From Burkholderiaceae bacterium (lineage in GTDB: Bacteria > Pseudomonadota > Gammaproteobacteria > Burkholderiales > Burkholderiaceae_E), in the NCBI GenBank assembly GCA_027493945.1, contig JAOSJU010000001.1:558001-622000 (forward strand): a stretch of 64,000 nucleotides of DNA, given 5' to 3'. Position 1 is the first letter of the stretch, and each line of letters begins with the position of its first letter. The position numbers and the translations under genes are program-made. Below the pieces are notes generated by a model. It had not been told where the DNA came from. It ran no database searches and saw only the letters and a program-made list of their open reading frames with translations. Below are positions 55,082-64,000 of this stretch, piece by piece.

Positions 55082-55116
55082 CCCCCAGGATAACCCTCGG
55101 CCGAGCGGCGAGCGAC

Positions 55117-55145
55117 TTCGCCAGATCGCGAATTGCGCTTATATT
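55117..55145 (+). promoter_or_regulatory. Possible sigma-70 promoter of the liv operon
   Basis: TTCGCC (55117-55122) and TATATT (55140-55145) are 17 bases apart, about 40 bases before the TTG start of livH. The -10 box is good and the -35 weak. Confidence 0.4.
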
Positions 55146-55185
55146 CGCGCGGTTTCGCCCGCGCTCGACCGCCGATAGGCCTCCC

Positions 55186-56118
55186 TTGTTCGACTTCGAC
55201 ACCCTGCTGCAGCAGATCCTGAACGGGCTCGTCCTCGGCTCGGTCTATGCGCTCATCGCCCTGGGCTACACGATGGTCTACGGCATCCTGCAGCTGATCA
55301 ACTTCGCGCACGGCGAAGTGCTGATGATGGGCGCGATGGTCGCCGCCTGGCTGGTGCCCAAGCTGCTGGCCGCCGGCGTGCCGGCTCCGCTGGCGCTGGC
55401 CATCGCAGTGGCGGCCGCCATTCCGGTGTGCGTGCTGCTGTCGGTGGCGATCGAGCGCGTGGCCTACCGTCCGCTGCGCAACGCGCCGCGGCTGGCTCCG
55501 CTGATCACCGCGATCGGCATGTCGATCGTGCTGCAGACCGTGGCGATGATGATCTGGAAGCCGAACCCGATCGTCTTCCCCGACCTGCTGCCCACCGACC
55601 CGGTGCCGATCTTCGGCGCGATCCTCGCGCCCAAGCAGATCCTGATCCTCGTGGTGGCGGCGACGATGATGGCGGGCCTGCTGCTGCTGGTGCATAGCAC
55701 CCGTCTCGGGCGGGCGATGCGCGCCACCGCCGAGAACCCGCGCATCGCCAGCCTGATGGGCGTGGATGCCAACGGCGTGATCGCCGCCACCTTCGCAGTC
55801 GGCGCGGCGCTGGCCGCGGTCGCCGGGGTGCTGGTCGCGCTGAACTACAACATCGCGCATTTCGCGATGGGCTTCATCCCGGGCCTGAAGGCGTTCACTG
55901 CTGCGGTGCTCGGCGGCATCGGCAACATCACGGGCGCGATGCTCGGCGGTCTGCTGCTCGGCATCATCGAAAGCCTCGGGGCGGGCTACATCGGAGACCT
56001 CACCGGCGGCTTCCTCGGCAGCCACTACCAGGACATCTTCGCGTTCGCTGTGCTGATCCTGGTGCTGCTGTTCCGACCCTCGGGCATCATGGGCGAGCGG
56101 GTCGCCGACCGCGCCTGA
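55186..56118 (+). CDS. livH: Branched-chain amino acid ABC transporter permease LivH
   Basis: A 310-residue inner-membrane permease of the HAAT family. Typical segments: NGLVLGSVYALIALGYTMVY, GILQLINFAHGEVLMMGAM and the EAA-like region FIPGLKAFTAAVLGGIGNI. The TTG start at 55186 (reading FDFDTLLQQILNG) is used because no ATG or GTG gives a sensible N-terminus. It is first of livHMGF. No substrate-binding protein (LivK) is encoded in the window. Confidence 0.92.
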   Translation: MFDFDTLLQQILNGLVLGSVYALIALGYTMVYGILQLINFAHGEVLMMGAMVAAWLVPKLLAAGVPAPLALAIAVAAAIPVCVLLSVAIERVAYRPLRNAPRLAPLITAIGMSIVLQTVAMMIWKPNPIVFPDLLPTDPVPIFGAILAPKQILILVVAATMMAGLLLLVHSTRLGRAMRATAENPRIASLMGVDANGVIAATFAVGAALAAVAGVLVALNYNIAHFAMGFIPGLKAFTAAVLGGIGNITGAMLGGLLLGIIESLGAGYIGDLTGGFLGSHYQDIFAFAVLILVLLFRPSGIMGERVADRA

Positions 56119-56134
56119 AGCTCCCGATCCGCGC

Positions 56135-57362
56135 ATGATCCGCACCTTCTTCCCCTCGCTTCACGACAGGCCGCGGGCCGCGCTCATGGCCACCGTCGCG
56201 GTGGCGATCGTGCTGGCGGTGCTGCCGTTCGCGCTCGGCATGGGCGGCAACCGCTGGGTGCGCCTCGCCGATTTCGCGCTGCTGTACGTGATGCTCGCGC
56301 TCGGGCTGAACATCGTGGTCGGCTACGCGGGCCTGCTCGACCTCGGCTACGTCGCGTTCTATGCGGTGGGCGCGTACATGTACGCGCTGCTCTCCTCGCC
56401 GCACCTGATGGAGAACTTCGAGTGGATCGCGGCGGCCTTTCCCGACGGGCTGCACAACTCGATCTGGCTGGTGGTGCCGCTCGGCGCGCTGCTCGCCGCG
56501 TTCTTCGGCGTGCTGCTCGGCGCGCCGGTGCTGCGCCTGCGCGGCGACGACCTCGGCGATCGTCACGCTGGGCTTCGGCGAGATCATCCGCATCTTCCTG
56601 AACAACCTGAACGCGCCGCTGAACATCACCAACGGACCGCAGGGAATCACCAACATCGATCCGGTGCGCATCGCCGGCATCGATTTCTCGAAGGCGATCG
56701 AGCTCGGCGATCTGCGGATCCCGTCGGTGACGCTGTACTACTACCTGTTCCTGGCGCTGGCGATCGCGGTGGTCCTGGTGTCGATCCGGCTTCAGGACTC
56801 GCGCATCGGCCGCGCCCGGATGGCAATTCGCGAGGACGAGATCGCCGCGAAGGCGATGGGCATCAACACCCGCAACGTCAAGCTGCTCGCATTCGCGATG
56901 GGTGCCTCGTTCGGCGGCGTCTCGGGCGCGATGTTCGCGTCGTTCCAGGGCTTCGTCTCGCCCGAGAGTTTCGTGCTGATGGAGTCGATCGTCATCGTCG
57001 CGATGGTCGTGCTCGGCGGCATGGGACACGTGCCGGGGGTGGTCCTCGGCGCGGTACTGCTGTACGCGATCCCGGAGACGCTGCGCGAGGTCGCGCGGCC
57101 CGTGCAGCTGGCGCTGTTCGGCACCGAACTCGTGGCGCCCGAGGCGCTGCGGATGCTGCTGTTCGGGCTGTCGCTGGTGCTGATCATGCTCTACCGGCCC
57201 ACCGGCCTGTGGCCCGCCCCGAGTCACGGCATCAACCCGGCGCAGCGCAGGAGCGCCACGGGCGCCGGGGCTGCGGACGCAGGGGTTGCAGGTGCCGGAG
57301 TTGCGGGCGTGGGCGCTGCAACCGAAGGCGCGGCGGCCGACGCCGCTGCCGGCCGGAGCTGA
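56135..57362 (+). CDS. livM: Branched-chain amino acid ABC transporter permease LivM (frameshift near 56555)
   Basis: About 409 residues. The second permease shows LLYVMLALGLNIVVGYAGLL, LGYVAFYAVGAYMYALLSS and REDEIAAKAMGINTRNVKLL. One extra G in CCTCGGCGATCG (56551-56562) breaks the frame where GDYLAIVTLGFGEIIRI is expected. After the normal end (YRPTGLWPAP) there is an unusual Ala/Gly-rich tail of about 40 residues with near-repeats (AGVAGAGVAGVG). Partner of LivH. Confidence 0.9.
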
Positions 57363-57367
57363 GCACG

Positions 57368-58147
57368 ATGAGCGAAGCGCCCGTGCTCCTCTCGGTGAGC
57401 GGCGTCAACAAGCGCTTCGGCGGCCTGCAGGCGCTGTCGGACGTCGGCCTGGAGATCCGCCAGGGACAGATCTACGGCCTGATCGGCCCGAACGGCGCCG
57501 GCAAGACCACCTTCTTCAACGTGATCACCGGCCTGTACACCCCCGACGCGGGCACGTTCGTGCTCGACGGCGCCCCGTACGAGCCGAGCGCCGTGCATCG
57601 GGTCGCCGAAGCGGGCATCGCGCGCACCTTCCAGAACATTCGCCTGTTCGGCGAAATGACCGCGCTCGAGAACGTGATGGTCGGTCGCCACGTGCGCACC
57701 GGCGCAGGCGTTTTCGGCGCGGTGTTCCGCACCGCCGGCCAGCGCAGCGAGGAGGCCGGGATCCGCCGCCGCGGGCTCGAGCTGCTCGACTACGTGGGTA
57801 TCGCGCGCTACGCCGACTTCCAGGCGCGCACGCTGTCGTACGGCGACCAGCGCCGCCTCGAGATCGCGCGCGCGCTCGCCACCGAGCCGAAGCTGCTGGC
57901 GCTCGACGAGCCTGCCGCCGGCATGAACGCCACCGAGAAGCTCACCCTGCGAAACCTGCTCTCGCACATCCGCGACGACGGCCGCACGATCCTGCTGATC
58001 GAGCACGACGTGAAGCTGGTGATGGGCCTGTGCGACCGGGTGACGGTGCTCGACTACGGCAAGGTCATCGCCCAGGGAACGCCGGCGCAGGTGCAGCGCG
58101 ACCCGGCGGTGATCGAAGCCTACCTCGGCGCGAGCGCCGCGCACTGA
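57368..58147 (+). CDS. livG: Branched-chain amino acid ABC transporter ATPase LivG
   Basis: A 259-residue ABC ATPase. Walker A is GLIGPNGAGKTTFFNVITG, Q-loop IARTFQNIRLF, signature LSYGDQRRLEIARAL and Walker B LLALDEPAAGMN, with the H-loop in LLIEHDVKLVMG. Complete. It starts six bases after the livM stop. Confidence 0.94.
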   Translation: MSEAPVLLSVSGVNKRFGGLQALSDVGLEIRQGQIYGLIGPNGAGKTTFFNVITGLYTPDAGTFVLDGAPYEPSAVHRVAEAGIARTFQNIRLFGEMTALENVMVGRHVRTGAGVFGAVFRTAGQRSEEAGIRRRGLELLDYVGIARYADFQARTLSYGDQRRLEIARALATEPKLLALDEPAAGMNATEKLTLRNLLSHIRDDGRTILLIEHDVKLVMGLCDRVTVLDYGKVIAQGTPAQVQRDPAVIEAYLGASAAH

Positions 58148-58155
58148 CGGCCACG

Positions 58156-58884
58156 ATGAGCGCGCCGATCCTCTCGGTCACCGGGCTGCAGGTCGCCTAC
58201 GGCGGCATCCAGGCGGTCAAGGGCATCGACTTCGAAGTCCGCGAAGGCGAACTGGTCGCGCTGATCGGCGCCAACGGTGCCGGCAAGACGACCACGCTGA
58301 AGGCGATCACGCGCATCCAGCCGTGGGCGGCCGGCGACGTCGCGTACCTCGGCCGCTCGATCCGCGACGCCGGTCCGCACCAGCTGGTAGCGCGCGGGCT
58401 CGCGATGGTGCCCGAGGGCCGCGGCGTGTTCGCGCGCATGACGATCGTCGAGAACCTGATGATGGGCGCGCACACGCGGCGCGATTCCGCCGGCGTGCGC
58501 CGCGACATCGAGCGGATGTTCGAGACCTTCCCGCGGCTGAAGGAGCGCGCCGACCAGTTCGCCGGCACGATGTCGGGCGGCGAGCAGCAGATGCTCGCGA
58601 TGGCGCGCGCGCTGATGAGCGCGCCGAAGCTGCTGCTGCTCGACGAGCCGTCGATGGGGCTGTCGCCGCTCATGGTCGAGCGGGTGTTCGAAGTGGTGCG
58701 CGACGTCGCCGCGCAGGGCACGACGATCCTGCTGGTGGAGCAGAACGCGCGGCTCGCGCTCGAGTCGGCCTCGCGCGCCTACGTGATGGATTCCGGCATG
58801 ATCACCATGTCGGGCGATGCGCGCGCGATGCTCGACGATCCGCGCGTGCGCGCCGCCTATCTCGGCGAGGAAGCGGCGGCCTGA
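58156..58884 (+). CDS. livF: Branched-chain amino acid ABC transporter ATPase LivF
   Basis: A 242-residue ABC ATPase. Walker A is ALIGANGAGKTTTLKAITR, signature MSGGEQQMLAMARALMS, Walker B LLLLDEPSMGLSP, H-loop LLVEQNARLAL. The VPEGRGVFARMTIVENLMMG segment is typical of LivF. Complete. It converges on the exporter operon with 12 bases between stops. Confidence 0.94.
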   Translation: MSAPILSVTGLQVAYGGIQAVKGIDFEVREGELVALIGANGAGKTTTLKAITRIQPWAAGDVAYLGRSIRDAGPHQLVARGLAMVPEGRGVFARMTIVENLMMGAHTRRDSAGVRRDIERMFETFPRLKERADQFAGTMSGGEQQMLAMARALMSAPKLLLLDEPSMGLSPLMVERVFEVVRDVAAQGTTILLVEQNARLALESASRAYVMDSGMITMSGDARAMLDDPRVRAAYLGEEAAA

Positions 58885-58896
58885 AGCGCCCGCGGC

Positions 58897-60063
58897 TCAG
58901 CGTGCGACCACGCGCGCGCCGTCGGCGAGATCGTTGCCCGGATGGCGCACCAGCGCCTCGCCCTCGGCCACTGCGTCGAGCAGCTGCACCTCCAGCTCGT
59001 TGCGCTGCCCGATGCGCACCGCGCGGCGTCGCGCGCGCCCGTCCTCGACGACGAAGACACACCACCCCTGGTCGCACCGGAATGCGGCGCTCGCAGGCGC
59101 GCGCAGCACGTCGGCGGCGCTCCAGATCACGATGCGCCCCTCGATGCGGTAGCCGTCGCCCAGCGGCCCCGGCGGATCGAGCAGGTCGGCGATCACGTTG
59201 GCGCGCTTCTCCTCGACGCCGAGCGCCGACACCTTGGTGAACGCGAACGGCTCGACCAGCCTCACCTTCGCCCGCAGGGGCTCCAACCCTCCCCACCCCT
59301 CGATGCGCACCGGCATGCCCGGCGAGACCTTGACGGCCTCGGAGGACAGCAGCTCGATCACCGCCTCGAGGCGCGACTGGTCGCCGATCGTCATCAGCGG
59401 CTCGCCAGCCACCACCACGCGCTCGCTCTGGTCGGGAACGCGCAGCACGCGCCCGGCCATCGGCGCGCGCACCGGCACCAGCGCGGGCGCGCCCGGGGCC
59501 TGCGCGATCAACGCCGAGCGGGCCACGCGCACATCGGCAGCGGCCGAGCGTGCGCGAAACCGCGCGGCGTCGGCCTCGATGGCGGCCTCCGTCTCGTCGC
59601 TGCGCGCCTTGTCGGCTGCCTGCGCCGAGACGAAGCCGTCGGCAACCAGCCGCTCGACGCGCTCGCGCTCGCGCCGCGCCTGCGCCAGGCTCTCCTGCGC
59701 GCGACGGGTACCTTCGACGGCCTCGCGCTCGAGCGCCTCGGCCGCGGCCACCCGCGCGTTCCACTCGCTGCGCTCGCGCGCGCCGAGCGGAGCCGGCGCG
59801 ATGTTCGCAACGACCTGGTTCTCGTCGACGCGGTCGCCGTCGCGGGTCTCGATGCGCATCAGGCGCCCCGCGACCGGCGCGACGATCGTGAACCGGTCGT
59901 GGCTGCGCATCTCGCCCTGATCCTCGACGGTGACCTCCATCGGCCCCTTCGCCGCGCGCGCGAGCTCGACCTCGATCGGCTCGGGACGCAGCACCCAGGC
60001 CGCGAGCGCGGCGATCGCGAGCGCGCCGGCGAGGTACGCGATCGTGCGCAGGGATCTGTTCAT
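58897..60063 (-). CDS. Periplasmic adaptor (membrane fusion protein) of an ABC exporter
   Basis: A 388-residue HlyD/MacA-type adaptor. It has one N-terminal membrane anchor ([20 protein letters not shown]), then a lipoyl-like half-motif ([20 protein letters not shown]). A long alpha-hairpin follows (residues ~90-160). The second half-motif is [17 protein letters not shown] and beta-barrel segments follow. It bridges the ABC permease to the outer membrane. Last gene of the ATPase-permease-adaptor operon; no outer-membrane channel gene is present. Confidence 0.85.
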   Translation of the reverse strand: MNRSLRTIAYLAGALAIAALAAWVLRPEPIEVELARAAKGPMEVTVEDQGEMRSHDRFTIVAPVAGRLMRIETRDGDRVDENQVVANIAPAPLGARERSEWNARVAAAEALEREAVEGTRRAQESLAQARRERERVERLVADGFVSAQAADKARSDETEAAIEADAARFRARSAAADVRVARSALIAQAPGAPALVPVRAPMAGRVLRVPDQSERVVVAGEPLMTIGDQSRLEAVIELLSSEAVKVSPGMPVRIEGWGGLEPLRAKVRLVEPFAFTKVSALGVEEKRANVIADLLDPPGPLGDGYRIEGRIVIWSAADVLRAPASAAFRCDQGWCVFVVEDGRARRRAVRIGQRNELEVQLLDAVAEGEALVRHPGNDLADGARVVAR

Positions 60064-60071
60064 CGGACCGC

Positions 60072-62432
60072 TCACTCCCTCGTCTCGAGCACCGCGATCA
60101 GGTCGAGGCGGCGGATGCGGCGGGCGACGATCGCCCCCGACAGCAACGCCGCGACGATCGCGGCCAGCGTCGCCCAGGCGTAGGTGAACTTCGTGATCAC
60201 CAGCGGCAGGCGGAACATCTCGCGATCGAAGACCGGCACCAGCGCCGCGGCGAGCCCGTAGCCGATCGCAAGACCCAGCGGAATCGCCGCGGCCACCAGC
60301 AGCGCCTGCTCGCCGAGCAGGATCGTGACCACCTCGCGCTGGCGGAATCCGAGCACGCGCAGGCTGGCCAGTTCGTTGCCGCGCTCGGCCAGCGCGATCC
60401 GTGCACTGTTGTAGATGGTACCGGCGACGATCACCGCGGCGAAGCCGACGATGATGCGGCTGAACATCTCGAATGCGCGGTCGAGCGAATCCTGAACCAC
60501 CTTGCGCACCGTGGCCTTGACCTCGGCGCCGGCCACCGCCGGAATCTGCTTCAGCCGGGCGTACAGCTGCTCCGCGTGCGCGGGATCGACCCTGAGCCAG
60601 GCGCCCGAGACGAGCCGGTCCTCGCGCAGCAGTCGCGACAGCGCGCGACGGTCCATGTAGGCGCCCAGGCCCAGGTACTCGTCGACCACCGCCGCGACCG
60701 GCACCTGCCGCGTCGGGCGCTCGCCTTCCAGGACCTCGACGAGCACCGGGTCGCCGACCGCCGGGCCGAGGATCTCCGCGAGCTTCCTGCCGAGCACCAC
60801 GCCATCGGGCGGCAGATCGACACGGCACAGTTGCCGGTCGACCAGCCGATGCAGCGTGGCATCCGCGTCGACGCCCGTGAGCGCGACCTTCTTCGAGCGG
60901 TGGCCGTTGCGCAGCCATACCGGCGCCGTCCGGAAGCCTTCGGCGCGCAGCACGCCGGGCAGCCGCGCGAGCTCCTCGCGCGCCGAGGCTTCGCGCGGCT
61001 CGCGCAGCGTGACCGTCACGTCGTCGCGCTTGACCACGTCGAGCTGCACGTGCATCAGGTGGCCCGATGCATCGATCCCGAAGTGGCCGACGACCATCAT
61101 CCCGATCGCCAGCGCGACCCCGAGCACCGACAGCGCCGCGCGCCACGGTCGCCGCGCCAGGTTGCGCACGATCATCCGCACCGCCGGCGGCAGCAGCCGG
61201 GCCGCACCGCTGCGCTCGATCATCCCGGCGCGAAAGCTCGCCGGCGACTCGGGCCGCATCGCCTCGGCCGGCGGCAGCGCCGCGGCGCGCCGCACCGCCG
61301 CCAGCGCGCCGACGCTGGCCGCCGCGAGCGCGATCAGCACCGTCTCGAGAAGCACCGACGGCGGCGCCTCGAAGGCGAGGCGCGGGAAGTGGAAGTAGTC
61401 GGCGTACAGGCCGGTCGTCAGGCCCCCGAGGTAGACGCCCAGCGCGATACCCGCGCCGGCGCCGATCGCGACCGTCGCCACCGCGAACGACAGGTAGAGC
61501 AGCCCGACCGCAGTGTCGGAATATCCGAACGCCTTGAGCAGCCCGATCTGCGCGCGCTGCGTGCTCACCAGCCGCGACAGTACCGTGTAGAGCAGGAACG
61601 CCGCGACGCCGAGGAACAGCGCCGGAATCCAGGTGGAGGTGATGCCGATCTCGCCGAACTCGTCGGCGAGGATGCGGTGCGAGAGCTGGTCGCGCCGGGG
61701 ATAGGCGCTCAGGCCACCATAGGGCTCGAGCAGGCGGTCGAGGCGGTCGACCACGTCCTGCTCCGCCGCGCCGCCGGCGAGCGTCAGCGCGACGTCGTTG
61801 AACGCCCCTTCCATCCGGAACGCCGCCGCGAGCGCGGGCCGGCCGACCCACAGCACGCCGAAGTGCCGGTTGTCGGGGGAATACCGCGCCGGCGCCGACT
61901 TCGTAGATGTACTCGGGCGACAGCGCGAGCCCGACGATCGTAAGCTTCGTCCAGCGGCCATTGAGCACCGCGCCGATCGAGTCGCCCACGCGCAGGCCGC
62001 TGGCCTCGGCGAAGGTGCGACTGGCGATCGCCTCGTCGCCGCGACCGGGTTCGACGTAGCGGCCCTCGGTCAGCGCGAGGTCGTTCAGCATCGGCACGCG
62101 CTGCTCGGGGATCGACACGAGCCGCCCGGTTGCAGGCTCGTCGAGCCCGGGCACGTCGAGCGTCACGTCGCCCACGACGCGGGTGTCGACCGTCGCGACC
62201 CCCGGAATCGCGCGGATGCGCTGCGCGACTTCCAGCGGTGCCCGCTTCAGGCCCGCGAACACGTCGGCGAAGCGGTAGCTCGCGTAGTAGTCCTGCTGCG
62301 CGACGACCAGCGAATGCCAGGTGCCGCGCATCGCGACGAACGCGGCGATGCCGCACGCGACCACCAGCGCGGCGGCCATCACCTGCCCGCGCAGGTGCCA
62401 CAACTCGCGCAGCGTGATCCGCGCCAGCGGCG

Positions 62433-62436
<4 letters not shown>
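60072..62436 (-). CDS. ABC transporter permease with two FtsX/MacB domains (frameshift near 61877)
   Basis: About 788 residues. One N-terminal span ([20 protein letters not shown]) precedes a large MacB-like periplasmic domain. Then come three spans ([20 protein letters not shown] region), a second periplasmic domain, and a C-terminal FtsX block ([40 protein letters not shown]). One extra G in the G-run at 61875-61879 splits it at [18 protein letters not shown]. The GTG start at 62436 overlaps the stop of the repaired ATPase. Substrate unknown. Confidence 0.83.
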
Positions 62437-63144
<708 letters not shown>

Positions 63145-63160
63145 TGCGCTGCTCCCGGCG

Positions 63161-64000
63161 CTATCCAGCCGTCGCGAGGTCGGCCGCCGACGTGAACGAA
63201 TCGGCGAAGAACTCGGTCGGCTGCAACCCGCAGGTCGCGGTGAAGTCGCGCCGCGCGGCGTCGACCATCGCCGGCGCACCGCAGGCGTACACCTGGTGGC
63301 CGGACAGGTCGGGCAGGTCGACCATCACCGCGCGATGCACGAAGCCGGTGCGCCCGTGCCAGTCGTCTTCGGGCAGTGCGTCGGACACCACCGGCACGTA
63401 TTGGAAACCGTCGATCTCGCGCGCCCACTGCCCGGCGAGCGCGTTCATGTAGAGGTCGCGCGGGCGCCGGCCGCCCCAATAGAGCGTCATGGGCCGCGCG
63501 ATTCCGGCGTGGCGTGCATGCTCGACCATCGCCTTGACCGGCGCGAAGCCGGTGCCGCTCACCACGAACACGATCGGCCGATCGCTGTCCTCGCGCAGGA
63601 AGAAGGTGCCCATCGGCCCCTCGAAGCGCAGGATGTCGCGCACCGCGATCGGCGGCTGCGCCGCGCCGAACAGCGCGTCGGTGAAGCGCCCGCCGGGCAT
63701 GTGGCGCACGTGCAATTCGAGCCGGCCCTGGGCCAGGTGCGACGCGCCGGCCATCGAGTAGCTGCGTCGCGAGCCGTCCTTCAGCAGCAATTCGATGTAT
63801 TGGCCGGCCAGGTATTGCAGCCGCTCGTTGGCCGGCAACTGCAGCACGAGCACCGCGACATCCGGGGCCGGGTGCTCGATCGACGCGATCCGGCACGGCA
63901 TCTTGCGGATCGGGATGTCGCCGGCGGCAGCCACCACGCGGCATTCGACCGAGAGGTCGGAGCGCGCGTGCGCGCAGCACAGCAGTGCGTAGCCGCGCGC
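63161..64000 (-). CDS. CDP-6-deoxy-delta-3,4-glucoseen reductase-like iron-sulfur flavoprotein (5' end outside window)
   Basis: The last 279 residues of an AscD/phenol-hydroxylase-reductase-like protein. The open frame starts with the end of a plant-type [2Fe-2S] domain ([17 protein letters not shown]). The FAD domain has [11 protein letters not shown]. The NAD domain has [19 protein letters not shown] and [17 protein letters not shown]. It transfers electrons from NAD(P)H to a partner. The true partner may be an oxygenase or dehydratase outside the window. The stop (TAG) lies 16 bases before the ATPase GTG, so it is probably in the same transcript. Confidence 0.82.
   Translation of the reverse strand, partial: ARGYALLCCAHARSDLSVECRVVAAAGDIPIRKMPCRIASIEHPAPDVAVLVLQLPANERLQYLAGQYIELLLKDGSRRSYSMAGASHLAQGRLELHVRHMPGGRFTDALFGAAQPPIAVRDILRFEGPMGTFFLREDSDRPIVFVVSGTGFAPVKAMVEHARHAGIARPMTLYWGGRRPRDLYMNALAGQWAREIDGFQYVPVVSDALPEDDWHGRTGFVHRAVMVDLPDLSGHQVYACGAPAMVDAARRDFTATCGLQPTEFFADSFTSAADLATAG

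Noticed and set aside
55040..55082. tRNA-like fragment (GGTTCG-type sequence)
   Set aside because: No cloverleaf can be drawn; the segment is a perfect Rho-independent terminator.

Overview
This 64 kb window is very GC-rich chromosomal DNA from a betaproteobacterium, most likely of the order Burkholderiales. The basis is conserved gene order rather than any database match: rsxB-nth-DUF1841, grpE-dnaK-dnaJ, hrcA/nadK-recN-fur/bamE-dapB, and zapB-zapA-6S RNA-EVE. There is no rRNA, tRNA, CRISPR array, prophage or recognisable defence island. The content is mostly housekeeping and catabolic.

Layout. 1-6.0 kb: end of an intracellular PHB depolymerase, RsxB-like ferredoxin, endonuclease III, a shortened DUF1841 gene, DUF47 plus Pit phosphate transporter, an esterase and a thiolase. 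6.1-8.6 kb: MFS transporter and hemL. 8.7-14.1 kb: an acyl-CoA catabolic regulon (CoA ligase, two enoyl-CoA hydratases, a TetR regulator, a divergent acyl-CoA dehydrogenase) with a clear palindromic operator. 14.1-18.6 kb: NAD-linked molybdenum formate dehydrogenase with a fused diaphorase subunit. 18.7-23.8 kb: MBL/beta-CASP protein, dnaJ, dnaK, grpE. 24-31 kb: LysM/BON protein, hemH, hrcA, nadK, recN, fur, bamE, dapB. 31-34.2 kb: ChaN-like lipoprotein and tonB-exbB-exbD. 34.5-38 kb: pmbA-like/tldD-like pair and an orphan ParA. 38.1-41.3 kb: cobalamin uptake (btuF-like, btuB-like) under a cobalamin riboswitch. 41.4-47 kb: DsbD/ScsB, zapB, zapA, 6S RNA, EVE protein, class III aminotransferase. 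47.3-48.8 kb: an IS110-family (IS1111-like) insertion sequence. 48.8-54.9 kb: TauE/SafE, malonyl-CoA synthetase, lgt, ilvD, a small Trp-rich protein and cytochrome c. 55.2-58.9 kb: livHMGF. 58.9-64 kb: a MacB/DevBCA-type ABC exporter and the end of an AscD-like reductase.

Two things stand out. First, two convergent intergenic regions (about 34.2-34.5 and 53.8-54.1 kb) carry the same ~125-bp structured core. Each core is flanked by long, nearly perfect inverted arms that are specific to the locus and contain an inverted copy of the neighbouring gene's last codons and stop (pmbA tail, ilvD tail). A decayed look-alike lies at 45.26-45.50 kb and a nested multi-palindrome at 47.02-47.29 kb. This family of gene-tail inverted duplications is the best candidate for something undescribed. 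Second, about 20 single-base frameshifts interrupt otherwise intact genes, including expected essentials (lgt, hemL, ilvD). I read these as sequence or assembly indels and annotate each gene as one reconstructed CDS with the shift position given.
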